Positions 53,501 through 61,037 of a DNA stretch of 64,000 nt are shown here, piece after piece. The stretch is from NCBI RefSeq assembly GCF_011762025.1, contig NZ_JAASQR010000002.1, forward strand, positions 1 through 64,000, written 5' to 3'. The notes beneath the pieces are model-generated. The model did no database searches. It was not told the DNA's origin and saw only the letters and a program-made list of their open reading frames with translations. This DNA is from Sphingobium vermicomposti. GTDB lineage: Bacteria > Pseudomonadota > Alphaproteobacteria > Sphingomonadales > Sphingomonadaceae. Position 1 is the first letter of the stretch, and the number at the start of each line of letters is the position of its first letter. The position numbers and the translations under genes are program-made.

Positions 53501-53615
53501 CCTGATCCCCATCCTTTATTCGCGGGTTGCGGGGCGAACCGTTTCACCGCAAACCGTGGGCAGACGGCTTGACTCGGCACTGAAAGATTCGCCCCAAGCC
53601 GTGAGTGAGGATTAG
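50505..53615 (+). CDS. RND-family multidrug efflux permease (AcrB-like)
   Basis: Seen: 1036 residues with N-terminal helix beginning SVRRPVFAAVIAVLLCIVG, the proton-relay helix VDDAIVVLENVYHRIEQGED, FINEL-like porter repeats and the second half membrane block with GGSINLYSQIGIVMLVGLAA and RRLRPILMTSIATVVG. Start is GTG 50505. Known: HAE1-type RND pumps expel hydrophobic drugs and biocides in exchange for protons. It is cotranscribed with the adaptor upstream. Substrate not predictable. Confidence 0.95.
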   Translation: MQLSDLSVRRPVFAAVIAVLLCIVGVVGYISLSVREYPDTDPPIVSVETTYTGAAASVVETRITQILEDSVAGVQGIRNITSASRDGTSTISIEFDPSRDIDSSANDVRDRVGAVIEDLPEDAIAPEIRKVDADARPIMYITFSRPGWSPVQIADYLDRNIVDRFSAINGVARVNGGGDQRPATRIWLNAERLAAFSLTPADIESALRAQNVELPAGRFESKDQNQTLRVERAFSTPDQFAQLVVGRGTDGYQVKLGDVARIEEGPENPYVSFRANRATGVGLGIVRQSGANTLEVADRAKALIEQIRPDLPKGMAVNIGSDESLFISRAIENVYDTLLEAAILVILVIFLFLGSMRATIIPSITVPICLLATCAVMWLTGLSINLLTLLAFVLAIGLVVDDAIVVLENVYHRIEQGEDPLLAAYLGTRQVGFAIISTTLVVCAVFVPVMFLAGQTGLLFRELAIAMIAAIAFSGFISLSLAPMLCSKLLRHSERGRLAKWVDDRFQWLERAYSRLLDKVLRRPFAALIALALFLGTAGALFMTLPNELAPAEDTGVADGQITAPEGTGFDRMQAYMRGLEDDLSPLLKDGRLKVLITRTPGGFGASDDFNSGNVIAFLRPWEERTVTTAQVADVINKAIANQPGVRGNVSPRSGLGRGRGLPVNVVLTGSTYEGLVAARDRIMAAAASNPGLINLDSDFKETKPQMRVEVNQQRAGDLGISANDISQALQTLLGSRRVTTYVDRGEEYRVLVQAEREGRQTLADLERIQVRTRTGALVPLSAVVTVREVAGPRQLNRYNKLRAITLTAGLAPGYSLGEALAYLEDQARQSPEVLAIGYRGESQSLQETGGSIWLVFGLTILIVYLLLAAQFESFVHPGVIIATVPLAVAGGVLGLALSGGSINLYSQIGIVMLVGLAAKNGILIVEFANQLRDEGQEVAQAIRQAAARRLRPILMTSIATVVGALPLVIRGGAGAAARQSIGVVVVSGVSLATLITLFLIPILYSRVAGRTVSPQTVGRRLDSALKDSPQAVSED

Positions 53616-53631
53616 TGGAGGCGTCCAGCCG

Positions 53632-54180
53632 ATGAACGAGATCGCGTCCCCCGGTCAGCTACGACTTGCCTATCTGCGCTGGGCGCTGGTCACCGTTCCC
53701 CTTATCCTGTTCCTGGGCTTTATGTCTGGCCGGGCGGCCAATAGCGGCTATGGCAATCGCTGGTTCGATGCGTTGGAAAAGCCTGCCTTCATGCCACCGG
53801 GCTGGGCGTTCGGCGCGGCCTGGACCGTTCTCTACATCCTCATGGGTCTGGCGCTGGCGATGATCATTTACGCGCGGGGATCGCGGGGGCGGGGGATCGC
53901 CATTCTGCTCTTTCTCGTCCAACTGGCGATGAACCTGCTCTGGTCGCCACTGTTCTTTCGCGCGCATCAGGTGGACAACGCTTTTATCCTGATCCTGCTG
54001 CTGATCGCCACCGTGGCCGCCACGACTTTCCTTTTCTGGAGGATCAGGCCCGCGGCGGGGCTGCTGCTGCTGCCCTATCTGGCCTGGCTGGCCTTTGCCT
54101 CGGTGCTTAATTATGAGATCGGGCGGCTCAATCCCGAAGCGGAGACCCTTGTCGCGCCCGCGCTCAAGGCCCAGATATAG
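53632..54180 (+). CDS. TspO/MBR-family membrane protein
   Basis: Seen: five hydrophobic helices with the TspO signature WFDALEKPAFMPPGWAFGAAW and WTVLYILMGLAL, plus NLLWSPLFF and AWLAFASVLNYEI at the C-terminus. 182 residues from ATG 53632, which follows a GTGGAGG site. Known: TspO binds tetrapyrroles and cholesterol-like ligands and regulates stress or pigment responses in alphaproteobacteria. It follows the RND pump gene in the same direction by 16 bp. Confidence 0.93.
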   Translation: MNEIASPGQLRLAYLRWALVTVPLILFLGFMSGRAANSGYGNRWFDALEKPAFMPPGWAFGAAWTVLYILMGLALAMIIYARGSRGRGIAILLFLVQLAMNLLWSPLFFRAHQVDNAFILILLLIATVAATTFLFWRIRPAAGLLLLPYLAWLAFASVLNYEIGRLNPEAETLVAPALKAQI

Positions 54181-54229
54181 GCTAACGGCGCACTTTCCCC
54201 ACGCGCCTTTCAAAACAGGATACAGGACC

Positions 54230-54529
54230 ATGCAGAGCGAAAACCGCTTTTTCGACGACCTTGCCAAGCTGGTGAACGGCGCCGCCGGGACGGTCGCCGG
54301 CATGAGCCGCGAATTTGAAACCAACGCGCGGGAAAAAGCCAAGCAATGGATTGGCGGCGTGGATTTCGTTAGCCGCGAAGAATTTGACGCGGTCAAGGCG
54401 CTGGCGGCCGCAGCACGTGAGGAAGTGGAATTGCTGAAAGCGCGAATCGACGCGCTGGAAGGCCGGTCTGCTGAACCGGTTACCAAGACGGTTCGGCCAT
54501 CGAAGGGAAAATCGGCCGACGCGCAATAA
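54230..54529 (+). CDS. UbiK-family ubiquinone biosynthesis accessory factor (BMFP)
   Basis: Seen: 99 residues in two helical parts: an amphipathic start (NRFFDDLAKLVNGAAGTVAG) and a coiled coil (REEVELLKARIDALEG), which is the BMFP/UbiK architecture with VSREEFDAVKALAA between them, and a basic tail. ATG 54230 is preceded by ACAGGA. Known: UbiK binds membranes and assists the aerobic Ubi complex. The call is from architecture and motif; paralogous membrane-fusogenic proteins are possible. Confidence 0.85.
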   Translation: MQSENRFFDDLAKLVNGAAGTVAGMSREFETNAREKAKQWIGGVDFVSREEFDAVKALAAAAREEVELLKARIDALEGRSAEPVTKTVRPSKGKSADAQ

Positions 54530-54637
54530 CGGGCGTCTCCACCTGTCCATTCGATTTCTGCAACGATCCACAGGTTTCAAGCATTTTCCCGATTCGATCG
54601 GTTTCCTCCCGGTCGGGAAATGCTCTAAGGCCAGCCG

Positions 54638-55144
54638 ATGATGGACAGCGACGAATATGAAAATGGTGGCCAGGAAGCCGCACCGATCGACATGCTGGCC
54701 GCCTATTTCGAAGCGCATGGATGGAGTTTCGAACAGGTTGGCGAGGATGAAATCGTCGCGAGCACCCAGGGTTCCTGGGCGCAATATGAGTTGCGCGGAA
54801 TTTGGCGCGACGAAGATCAGGTGCTGCAACTGCTCGCGCTGCCCGACATCAGGGTGAGCGATGAAAAGCGCGCCGCTATCTACGAAACATTGGGGCTGAT
54901 CAACGAACAGCTTTGGCTCGGTCATTTTGAACTATGGTCGTCGAGCGGGATCATATTATTCCGCCATGGCGCGCTACTGGGTGCGGGTGGCACGCTGACC
55001 TTGGATCAGGCGCAACTGCTGGTTGAAACGGCGATTGATGAATGCGAACGCATCTATCCGGTGTTCCAGTTCGTCCTTTGGGGCGGCAAGACCCCGGCGG
55101 AGGCGATCTCCGCCAGCCTGATCGAAACGCGTGGCGAGGCCTGA
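54638..55144 (+). CDS. YbjN domain-containing protein
   Basis: Seen: 168 residues with the YbjN-type start LAAYFEAHGWSFEQVGEDE, an inner WAQYELRGIWRDEDQVLQL and FELWSSSGIILFRHGALL, ending at a Glu-rich tail. It resembles type III secretion chaperone folds, but no secretion genes are near. Known: YbjN is a stress/virulence-linked protein of unclear mechanism and is commonly next to proC in sphingomonads. The next gene begins 6 bp after its stop. Confidence 0.85.
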   Translation: MMDSDEYENGGQEAAPIDMLAAYFEAHGWSFEQVGEDEIVASTQGSWAQYELRGIWRDEDQVLQLLALPDIRVSDEKRAAIYETLGLINEQLWLGHFELWSSSGIILFRHGALLGAGGTLTLDQAQLLVETAIDECERIYPVFQFVLWGGKTPAEAISASLIETRGEA

Positions 55145-55150
55145 CGCTGG

Positions 55151-55963
55151 ATGCCCATCAACTGGCCAGCTCATCTTTTCCTTGTCGGTTGCGGCAACAT
55201 GGCCGGGCAGATGCTCGCCCGCTGGCTTGCCTGTGGCCTTGACCCGGCGAGAGTGACGGTCTTGCGGCCTAGTGGCCGCGCCGTGGCAGACGGCGTTCGG
55301 GTGGTGACGGACTATCCCGCCTCTCTCCCGGCGGGATCGACCGTCCTGCTGGGCATGAAACCTTATCAGCTGGCGGACGTCGCGGCATCATTGGCGCCGA
55401 TCTGCGCTGCTGATACACGCCTTGTGTCCATTCTCGCAGGCACGCCCATCGCTGACTTGCGCCGCCATTTTCCGATGGTAAGCGACATCGTGCGCGCCAT
55501 ACCCAATCTGCCGGTGGGTATTGGCGGAGGCGTGATCGCGCTGTGCGCCGACCAGGCGACCTCGGCGACGGCCTATGATGCTGTCGATGCTCTCATGGCG
55601 CCGCTGGGCCTGGCTGAGAGAATATTGGATGAAGGCCAGTTCAACGAGGTCACCGCCCTGTCGGGCTGCGGCCCGGCTTTCCTGTTCCGTTTCATTGACG
55701 CCTTCGCGCGGGCGGGGGAGGCCATTGGGCTGCCGACGGAGCAAGCAGCCCGGATGGCGCTGGCCACCGTTTGCGGATCGGCTGACATGGCAAAGCAGGC
55801 TGCGGATAGTCCCGGCGTGCTCGCCGACCGCGTGGCCAGTCCGGGCGGCATGACACGGCAGGGGCTGAACGTTCTGGATGCCGATGACAGGCTGCTCAAG
55901 CTGATGATCGACACGCTGGCCGCTGCGCGCGACCGGGGCGAAGACATGGCGCGTGGTGGTTAG
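55151..55963 (+). CDS. proC: pyrroline-5-carboxylate reductase
   Basis: Final step of proline synthesis. Seen: NAD(P)-binding motif FLVGCGNMAGQMLARWL, GMKPYQLADVAASL, MPNLPVGIG-like RAIPNLPVGIGGGV, and the C-terminal dimer/substrate region EVTALSGCGPAFLFRFIDA and RVASPGGMTRQGLNVL. 270 residues, ATG 55151, 6 bp after ybjN. Confidence 0.95.
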   Translation: MPINWPAHLFLVGCGNMAGQMLARWLACGLDPARVTVLRPSGRAVADGVRVVTDYPASLPAGSTVLLGMKPYQLADVAASLAPICAADTRLVSILAGTPIADLRRHFPMVSDIVRAIPNLPVGIGGGVIALCADQATSATAYDAVDALMAPLGLAERILDEGQFNEVTALSGCGPAFLFRFIDAFARAGEAIGLPTEQAARMALATVCGSADMAKQAADSPGVLADRVASPGGMTRQGLNVLDADDRLLKLMIDTLAAARDRGEDMARGG

Positions 55964-56038
55964 ATCAGCGAAGATGGCCGCAGCGCCGGTGACCGATGCT
56001 GCCGGTTGCCTTTCCATTTTTCAGTGCGGAGCTGTCCT

Positions 56039-56548
56039 ATGCTGCCTTCCGATACGCCAATCCTGATCCTCACCACGGGCGGCACGATCGACAAAATCTA
56101 TTTCGATGCCCTGTCGGATTATCAGGTCGGCGAAACCGTCATGGCCAAGCTGCTGGACATTGCGCGGGTCAAGCACCCGTTTCGCATCGAGGAAGTCGTT
56201 CGCAAGGACAGCCTGGAACTGGATGACGTCGATCGGGCGAAGATTCGCGACCGGGTGGCTGCTGCGCCCGAAAGCCATGTCATCATTACCCATGGCACCG
56301 ACACGATGACGGACACGGCCAAGCTGCTGAGCGCGATAGGCGGCAAGACGATCGTTCTGGTGGGGGCACTGGCCCCTGCGCGCTTTGGTGAGAGCGACGC
56401 CAGCTTCAATCTGGGCATGGCGTTCGCCACGGTGCAGACCGCCGCGCCCGGCGTTTACATCACCATGAGCGGATCGGTTTTCCGGGCTGACAAGGTGGTG
56501 AAGGATCGGGCAAGGGGCGCATTCGTCCCGATTGAGCCGAAGGGCTGA
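56039..56548 (+). CDS. single-domain asparaginase-like protein
   Basis: Seen: the N-terminal asparaginase signature ILTTGGTIDKIYF and the second VIITHGTDTMTDTAKLL, both with active-site Thr, and YITMSGSVFRADKVVK. Only 169 residues from ATG 56039, whereas asparaginases have about 330 with a second domain. The frame ends in a natural stop before the terminator. Known: single-domain asparaginase-like proteins occur in proteobacteria. Inferred: a compact family member, not a fragment, since the end is clean and a terminator follows. Enzyme activity is unproven. Confidence 0.85.
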   Translation: MLPSDTPILILTTGGTIDKIYFDALSDYQVGETVMAKLLDIARVKHPFRIEEVVRKDSLELDDVDRAKIRDRVAAAPESHVIITHGTDTMTDTAKLLSAIGGKTIVLVGALAPARFGESDASFNLGMAFATVQTAAPGVYITMSGSVFRADKVVKDRARGAFVPIEPKG

Positions 56549-56601
56549 ACCATTTCGGTCGTTCAGCAAGGCCCCGGATGAGGAAGGTCGCCCGACAAAA
56601 A

Positions 56602-56627
56602 AAAGAGCGCCCGTTGAGGCGCTCTTT
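56602..56627. terminator. bidirectional terminator between asparaginase-like and carD genes
   Basis: Stem GAGCGCC / GGCGCTC with a CGTTGA loop, flanked by a run of at least six A on the left and TTT on the right, so it can stop transcription from both strands. It sits between two convergent genes. Confidence 0.88.
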
Positions 56628-56666
56628 CCTTGTTCAGTGAGCCGTTAAAGGCTCAGCCAAGATCGT

Positions 56667-57194
56667 TCAGGCTTCAACCTTTACATATTTGGGTGCGGCT
56701 TCGTTCAAAATCCGCAGGATTTTCTTGAGCGCGCTCGGCTCATCCGTCTCTTCCATGGCGGCGAGTTCGCGTGCCAGACGGCTGGAGGCGGCTTCAAAGA
56801 TCTGCCGTTCGGAATAGCTCTGTTCCGGCTGATCATCAGCCCTGAACAAGTCGCGCGTCACTTCGGCGATTGACACCAGATCGCCCGAATTGATCTTCGC
56901 TTCATATTCCTGGGCACGGCGCGACCACATGGTGCGCTTTACCTTGGGCTTACCCTTGAGCGTTTCGATCGCTTCTTCCAGGGTTTTGTTGGAGGACAGC
57001 TTGCGCATGCCGACTCCTTCCGCCTTGTTGGTAGGCACGCGGAGGGTCATGCGTTCTTTTTCGAAGCGCAGGACATAGAGCTCAAGCTCCATGCCCGCAA
57101 TCTGCTCCTTCTGAAGCTCCACCACACGGCCAACGCCGTGCTTGGGATAAACGACATAATCACCAACATCAAAGGACAGCGCTTTGGCAGCCAT
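56667..57194 (-). CDS. carD: CarD-family transcriptional regulator
   Basis: Seen: the RNAP-interaction (CarD/TRCF-like) domain at the N-terminus with FDVGDYVVYPKHGVGRV and LRVPTNKAEGVGMRKL, and a helical C-terminal DNA-binding domain with WSRRAQEYEAKINSGDL and SERQIFEAASSRLARELA. 175 residues from ATG 57194 with AGAAAGG upstream. Known: CarD binds RNA polymerase beta and stabilises open promoter complexes, often at rRNA and stress genes. It is convergent with the asparaginase-like gene via a shared terminator. Confidence 0.95.
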   Translation of the reverse strand: MAAKALSFDVGDYVVYPKHGVGRVVELQKEQIAGMELELYVLRFEKERMTLRVPTNKAEGVGMRKLSSNKTLEEAIETLKGKPKVKRTMWSRRAQEYEAKINSGDLVSIAEVTRDLFRADDQPEQSYSERQIFEAASSRLARELAAMEETDEPSALKKILRILNEAAPKYVKVEA

Positions 57195-57491
57195 TTGTAA
57201 CCTTTCTAATTGAACGGAGACGGCGACCGTCGAGGACCAGTTGCGCAAAGTGCGGCACAGCGAAAGGCCCACGGCGCTACCGTGAGGACATTGGGCGAAT
57301 TCTCCAGAGCGGATGCGACCTATCCGTCTTTCACCGTTCTTTTAGCAGATTCGTAACAAAAATTCCACCCCCCGCCACAATATCGAGCGGCGGAGGACAG
57401 AATGATGCGCAATGCCTAGTTTTTAGAAGCAGAGCCGACGGGGGCGCAGGAGGCTATTTATCGCCTTGGCAGCGCCCGCCAGCCCCAGCCG

Positions 57492-57830
57492 TCAATCGCC
57501 CGAACCGGGTTCCGGTGAGAAGAATTGCTCCAGCTTGTTTTCCACGCCCTTCATATCGTCGGCGTCGGCTGGGGCTTCGCCCTTGACGGTGATGTTGGGC
57601 CATTCGGCGGAAAATTTCGTGTTGAGCTCCAGCCATTTTTCAAGGCCGTTTTCCGTGTCCGGCAAAATCGCTTCGGCGGGGCATTCCGGTTCACAAACGC
57701 CGCAATCGATGCATTCGTTGGGATTGATGACCAGCATGTTCTCGCCCTCGTAGAAACAGTCCACGGGACAAACCTCAACGCAATCCATATATTTGCAGCG
57801 GATGCAATTGTCGGTCACGACATAGGTCAT
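57492..57830 (-). CDS. fdxA: 7Fe ferredoxin FdxA
   Basis: Seen: [26 protein letters not shown] at the N-terminus is the FdxA start (described here by parts: [11 protein letters not shown], then [11 protein letters not shown]), with [3Fe-4S]/[4Fe-4S] ligands, and a second cluster motif [17 protein letters not shown]. Length 112 residues. Known: FdxA is a low-potential electron carrier conserved near carD in alphaproteobacteria. The 297 bp to the carD gene holds no gene. Confidence 0.95.
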   Translation of the reverse strand: MTYVVTDNCIRCKYMDCVEVCPVDCFYEGENMLVINPNECIDCGVCEPECPAEAILPDTENGLEKWLELNTKFSAEWPNITVKGEAPADADDMKGVENKLEQFFSPEPGSGD

Positions 57831-57914
57831 GGGTCAGCACTCAATAGGGATTGGACAGCGGCGGCCCTGCTATGCCCGGCGCGCGCGAAGGTCAATGAGG
57901 ATATTTTTGCCCGC

Positions 57915-58211
57915 CTAATCGCCCAGCTTCAGTTCCTCGTAACAGGATTGAGCTTCGGGGGCGGGGCCGCGTCGCCCCGGCAACTGGATAATGCGGACAA
58001 CGCGCACGCCGCTGGGGTGGGGAAAGGTGATCAGGTCGCCCATGCGAACCGGGGCGTGGGCGCGCTCGACGCGGCGACCGTTCAGGCGAATATGACCATC
58101 TTCTGCCAGCTTTTGGGCAACCGACCGGCTCTGCGCCAGCCGGGCGAACCAAAGGAACTTGTCGATGCGCAGGCTGGGGCCATGGCCTCCCGGCGCAGGC
58201 GCGTCAGCCAT
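57915..58211 (-). CDS. S4 RNA-binding domain protein (Hsp15-like)
   Basis: Seen: a 98-residue single S4 domain: RIDKFLWFARLAQSRSVAQ and DGHIRLNGRRVERAHAPVR, followed by a strand-rich tail ending in YEELKLGD. I start at ATG 58211, which overlaps the helicase stop (the longer frame to 58370 would lie within the helicase gene). Known: Hsp15 binds 50S-stalled nascent chains; the local pairing with a helicase suggests RNA metabolism. Confidence 0.87.
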   Translation of the reverse strand: MADAPAPGGHGPSLRIDKFLWFARLAQSRSVAQKLAEDGHIRLNGRRVERAHAPVRMGDLITFPHPSGVRVVRIIQLPGRRGPAPEAQSCYEELKLGD

Positions 58212-60807
58212 TGCGGGCGAGCAGGTCGGCAAGCCCGGCAAAAGCGTGATTGGCCACCGGGGCAGGCGATGACGCAGGAGCGGCACGATCGGACCCGCGC
58301 TTGGCGGGCGCGGTGCGTTTACCATCCCCACGAGGCTTTTGCTGGTCTGAGCGCGCCTTCTGCCGCCCACGGAAAGCCCAGTTCGCGCCGCCTTCCGCTG
58401 GGGCTTCCACTGGCCGGAACCCGGAAAGGCGCATCAACTGCAGGAAGGACGGTTCATCCAGCCCAAGAGAGACGATCTGGGGACTTTGGGCCGTAAATGC
58501 TTCGCCTTTCGCAATGACCTCATGCGCCGTGCGGGCCATGCGTTCGGCCATGTCGATGCGCAGCATCTGTTCGCCAAAGCCCCGGAAACCGGCGATGCGC
58601 GCGCCCATCTGTTCGGACTTGTCGCCTGCCTTGATCAGGGTAAGCCCAGGCTGGGGCAGCGGAAGGCACGGCTTGGCCAGTCTGGCGGCCAGCAGAGCCG
58701 AGCGCCAGCGCGCCGCGCCGGGCTTCAGCAGGCCGGGATGATAAATGTCGAGCACCCCGATATCGATGCCCGCACGGCGGAGCAGATGCCGCTGATCCTT
58801 GTCCAGATGTCCCAGAGCCGAATCGAGATCGGTGCGCGCAATCACGCCGGCCGCATCGGCCAGTTGGGCAAAGACCGCCCGGACAACCGCAGGAACCTCC
58901 GGCTCCGACGAACTCGCCACCATCTTCACGAGCGGAAGCAGATGTTTTTCCTTCTGGCCGTCAAACCATGTGGAAAGGCGCGAGATCACCTGCTTCTGTA
59001 CGTCCTGACCCAGTGTCAGAAGCGCGCGATCAAGCCGCATTTCGGGCGACAGCAAGGAAGGGCCTGGCAACAACGTCGCAACGATGTTGCCTTGCCAGGA
59101 TATGCCTGGGGCTTGTCCCGCTTCGTCCATGAGCGCGAAATCGGTATCGGGCGCGCCCAGCAATTCGTCAGCCTTCACTCGCAATATCCTTCCAAGGCGA
59201 CGCTCAGCCGCCGCCAGCAACATCTTTCTGTCCTGATGCCGCGTAGCCGGATCGACCGAGAAACGAAATCCGTCAAGTCGCCCGATTGTCTCTCCATCGA
59301 CGCACACTGTCCCATCCGGGTCGATTTCGACCGGCAGATTGCTGGCATTTTGTCCGATGTCGCGCAGCAGGACGGCGGTGCGGCGGTCGACAAAACGTTG
59401 CATCAGCGCGGCGTGGAGCGCGTCGGACAGCTTTTCCTCCAGCGCGCGGGTACGCTCGGCCATTTCGGCGGGATGGGCCAGCCAATCGGCGCGATGCGCG
59501 ATATAGGACCATGTACGCGCCGCCGCGATCCGGCCCGACAATGTGTCGATGTCGCCCTGAACCGAATCGAGTCGGGCGACCTGCTGGGCGAACCAGTCGC
59601 GCGGAATATGGCCATGGCCTTCGGACAGGAAACGCCAGATGCGGTTGACGCTGCGGGCATGATGGTCGGCGCCCAGCTTCTGGAAATCGGGAATGCCGCA
59701 TGCGGCCCAGAGCCGTTCGACCTGTTTCTTGCCCTTCGCGCGTTCAACGACCAGCGGATCGTCCGCCAGCCGCTTGAGCACTGAAAGGTCCACGGCCTCG
59801 GGCGCGGCGGAAAGCTCCGGGCGGTCGGGCCGCGTCTCCAGATCGGCGATCAGCTGGCCGACGCTATCCATCCCCGGCTGGCCGTCGCGCCAGTAAAGCC
59901 GGTCGACGGGCGGGAAGCGGTGCGCCTCTATTGCCTCGATTTCCTCAGGCGTAAAGGCGGAGTCGCCATCTTCATGGCCCAGGCTGCCAAAGCTGCCGTC
60001 CTGATGATGGCGGCCTGCGCGCCCGGCGATCTGCGCCATTTCCGATACCGTCAGCCGCCGCGTACGCCGTCCATCGAACTTGCGCAGCGAAGCGAAGGCG
60101 ACATGGGCGACATCCAGGTTCAGCCCCATGCCGATCGCGTCGGTGGCAACCAGATAGTCGACCTCTCCGTTCAGGAACATCTGGACCTGGGCGTTGCGGG
60201 TGCGGGGAGACAGCGCGCCCATGACCACAGCCGCGCCGCCGCGAAACCTGCGCAGCATTTCGGCGACCGCGTAGACTTCCTCGGCGGAAAAGGCGACGAC
60301 AGCGGACCGCCGGGGCAGGCGGGACAGTTTTTTCGCGCCGGCATAGGACAGGGTGGAAAAGCGGGGGCGGCTGATGATCTCGGCTTCTGGCACCAATGAC
60401 CGCACCACCCGGCTAATGCTGGCCGACCCCAGGATCATGGTTTCCTCGCGGCCTCGCGCGCGCAGCATCCGGTCGGTGAAGACATGGCCGCGTTCAGGGT
60501 CTGCGCCCAACTGCGCCTCATCCAGCGCCACAAAGGCGAAGTCGCCGTCCACCGGCATGGATTCGGCGGTGCAAAGGAAATAGAGCGCGCCCTGCGGCAC
60601 GATCTTCTCCTCCCCCGTGATCAGCGCGACTTGATGCGGCCCCTTGATCGCGACGACCCGATCATAGACTTCGCGGGCCAGCAGCCGCAGCGGAAAGCCC
60701 ATCATGCCGCTGGAATGGCCGCACATGCGCTCGACCGCCAGATGCGTTTTGCCGGTATTGGTGGGACCCAGCACGGCTGTGACAGGCGATCGCGCGAATT
60801 GGGCCAT
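58204..60807 (-). CDS. SUV3-like ATP-dependent RNA/DNA helicase
   Basis: Seen: Walker A GPTNTGKTHLAVERM at about residues 14-28, DEAQ motif ALDEAQLGADPERG, motif III SASI, motif VI QIAGRAGRHHQDGSFG, and a basic C-terminal tail (KARSDQQKPRGDGKRTAPAK). 867 residues from ATG 60807, chosen because it directly precedes the Walker A and has GAGAGA upstream. Known: SUV3-type helicases unwind RNA and DNA. It overlaps the S4 gene downstream by 8 bp, a pairing typical of this order. Confidence 0.9.
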   Translation of the reverse strand: MAQFARSPVTAVLGPTNTGKTHLAVERMCGHSSGMMGFPLRLLAREVYDRVVAIKGPHQVALITGEEKIVPQGALYFLCTAESMPVDGDFAFVALDEAQLGADPERGHVFTDRMLRARGREETMILGSASISRVVRSLVPEAEIISRPRFSTLSYAGAKKLSRLPRRSAVVAFSAEEVYAVAEMLRRFRGGAAVVMGALSPRTRNAQVQMFLNGEVDYLVATDAIGMGLNLDVAHVAFASLRKFDGRRTRRLTVSEMAQIAGRAGRHHQDGSFGSLGHEDGDSAFTPEEIEAIEAHRFPPVDRLYWRDGQPGMDSVGQLIADLETRPDRPELSAAPEAVDLSVLKRLADDPLVVERAKGKKQVERLWAACGIPDFQKLGADHHARSVNRIWRFLSEGHGHIPRDWFAQQVARLDSVQGDIDTLSGRIAAARTWSYIAHRADWLAHPAEMAERTRALEEKLSDALHAALMQRFVDRRTAVLLRDIGQNASNLPVEIDPDGTVCVDGETIGRLDGFRFSVDPATRHQDRKMLLAAAERRLGRILRVKADELLGAPDTDFALMDEAGQAPGISWQGNIVATLLPGPSLLSPEMRLDRALLTLGQDVQKQVISRLSTWFDGQKEKHLLPLVKMVASSSEPEVPAVVRAVFAQLADAAGVIARTDLDSALGHLDKDQRHLLRRAGIDIGVLDIYHPGLLKPGAARWRSALLAARLAKPCLPLPQPGLTLIKAGDKSEQMGARIAGFRGFGEQMLRIDMAERMARTAHEVIAKGEAFTAQSPQIVSLGLDEPSFLQLMRLSGFRPVEAPAEGGANWAFRGRQKARSDQQKPRGDGKRTAPAKRGSDRAAPASSPAPVANHAFAGLADLLARNG

Positions 60808-61037
60808 GATTCTCTCTATGTCGGGGAGGGGGCAGGCAAGGGCAAGGGGGAACCGGCGGCGCACTGCGTCCTTTTGTCATGCGCCTGTCGTTGAACGAAC
60901 CAGCGGCACGTTTCGTCGCGCGATGGGCGAGGAAAACCGCATCTTTATTTGACTTTAACCCTATGCCTTCACAACAATAGCCATGAACGCACGACGGGGG
61001 TCGTGCGGGTTGCAAGCCCTCGGGGGGCCTTTCAAAC

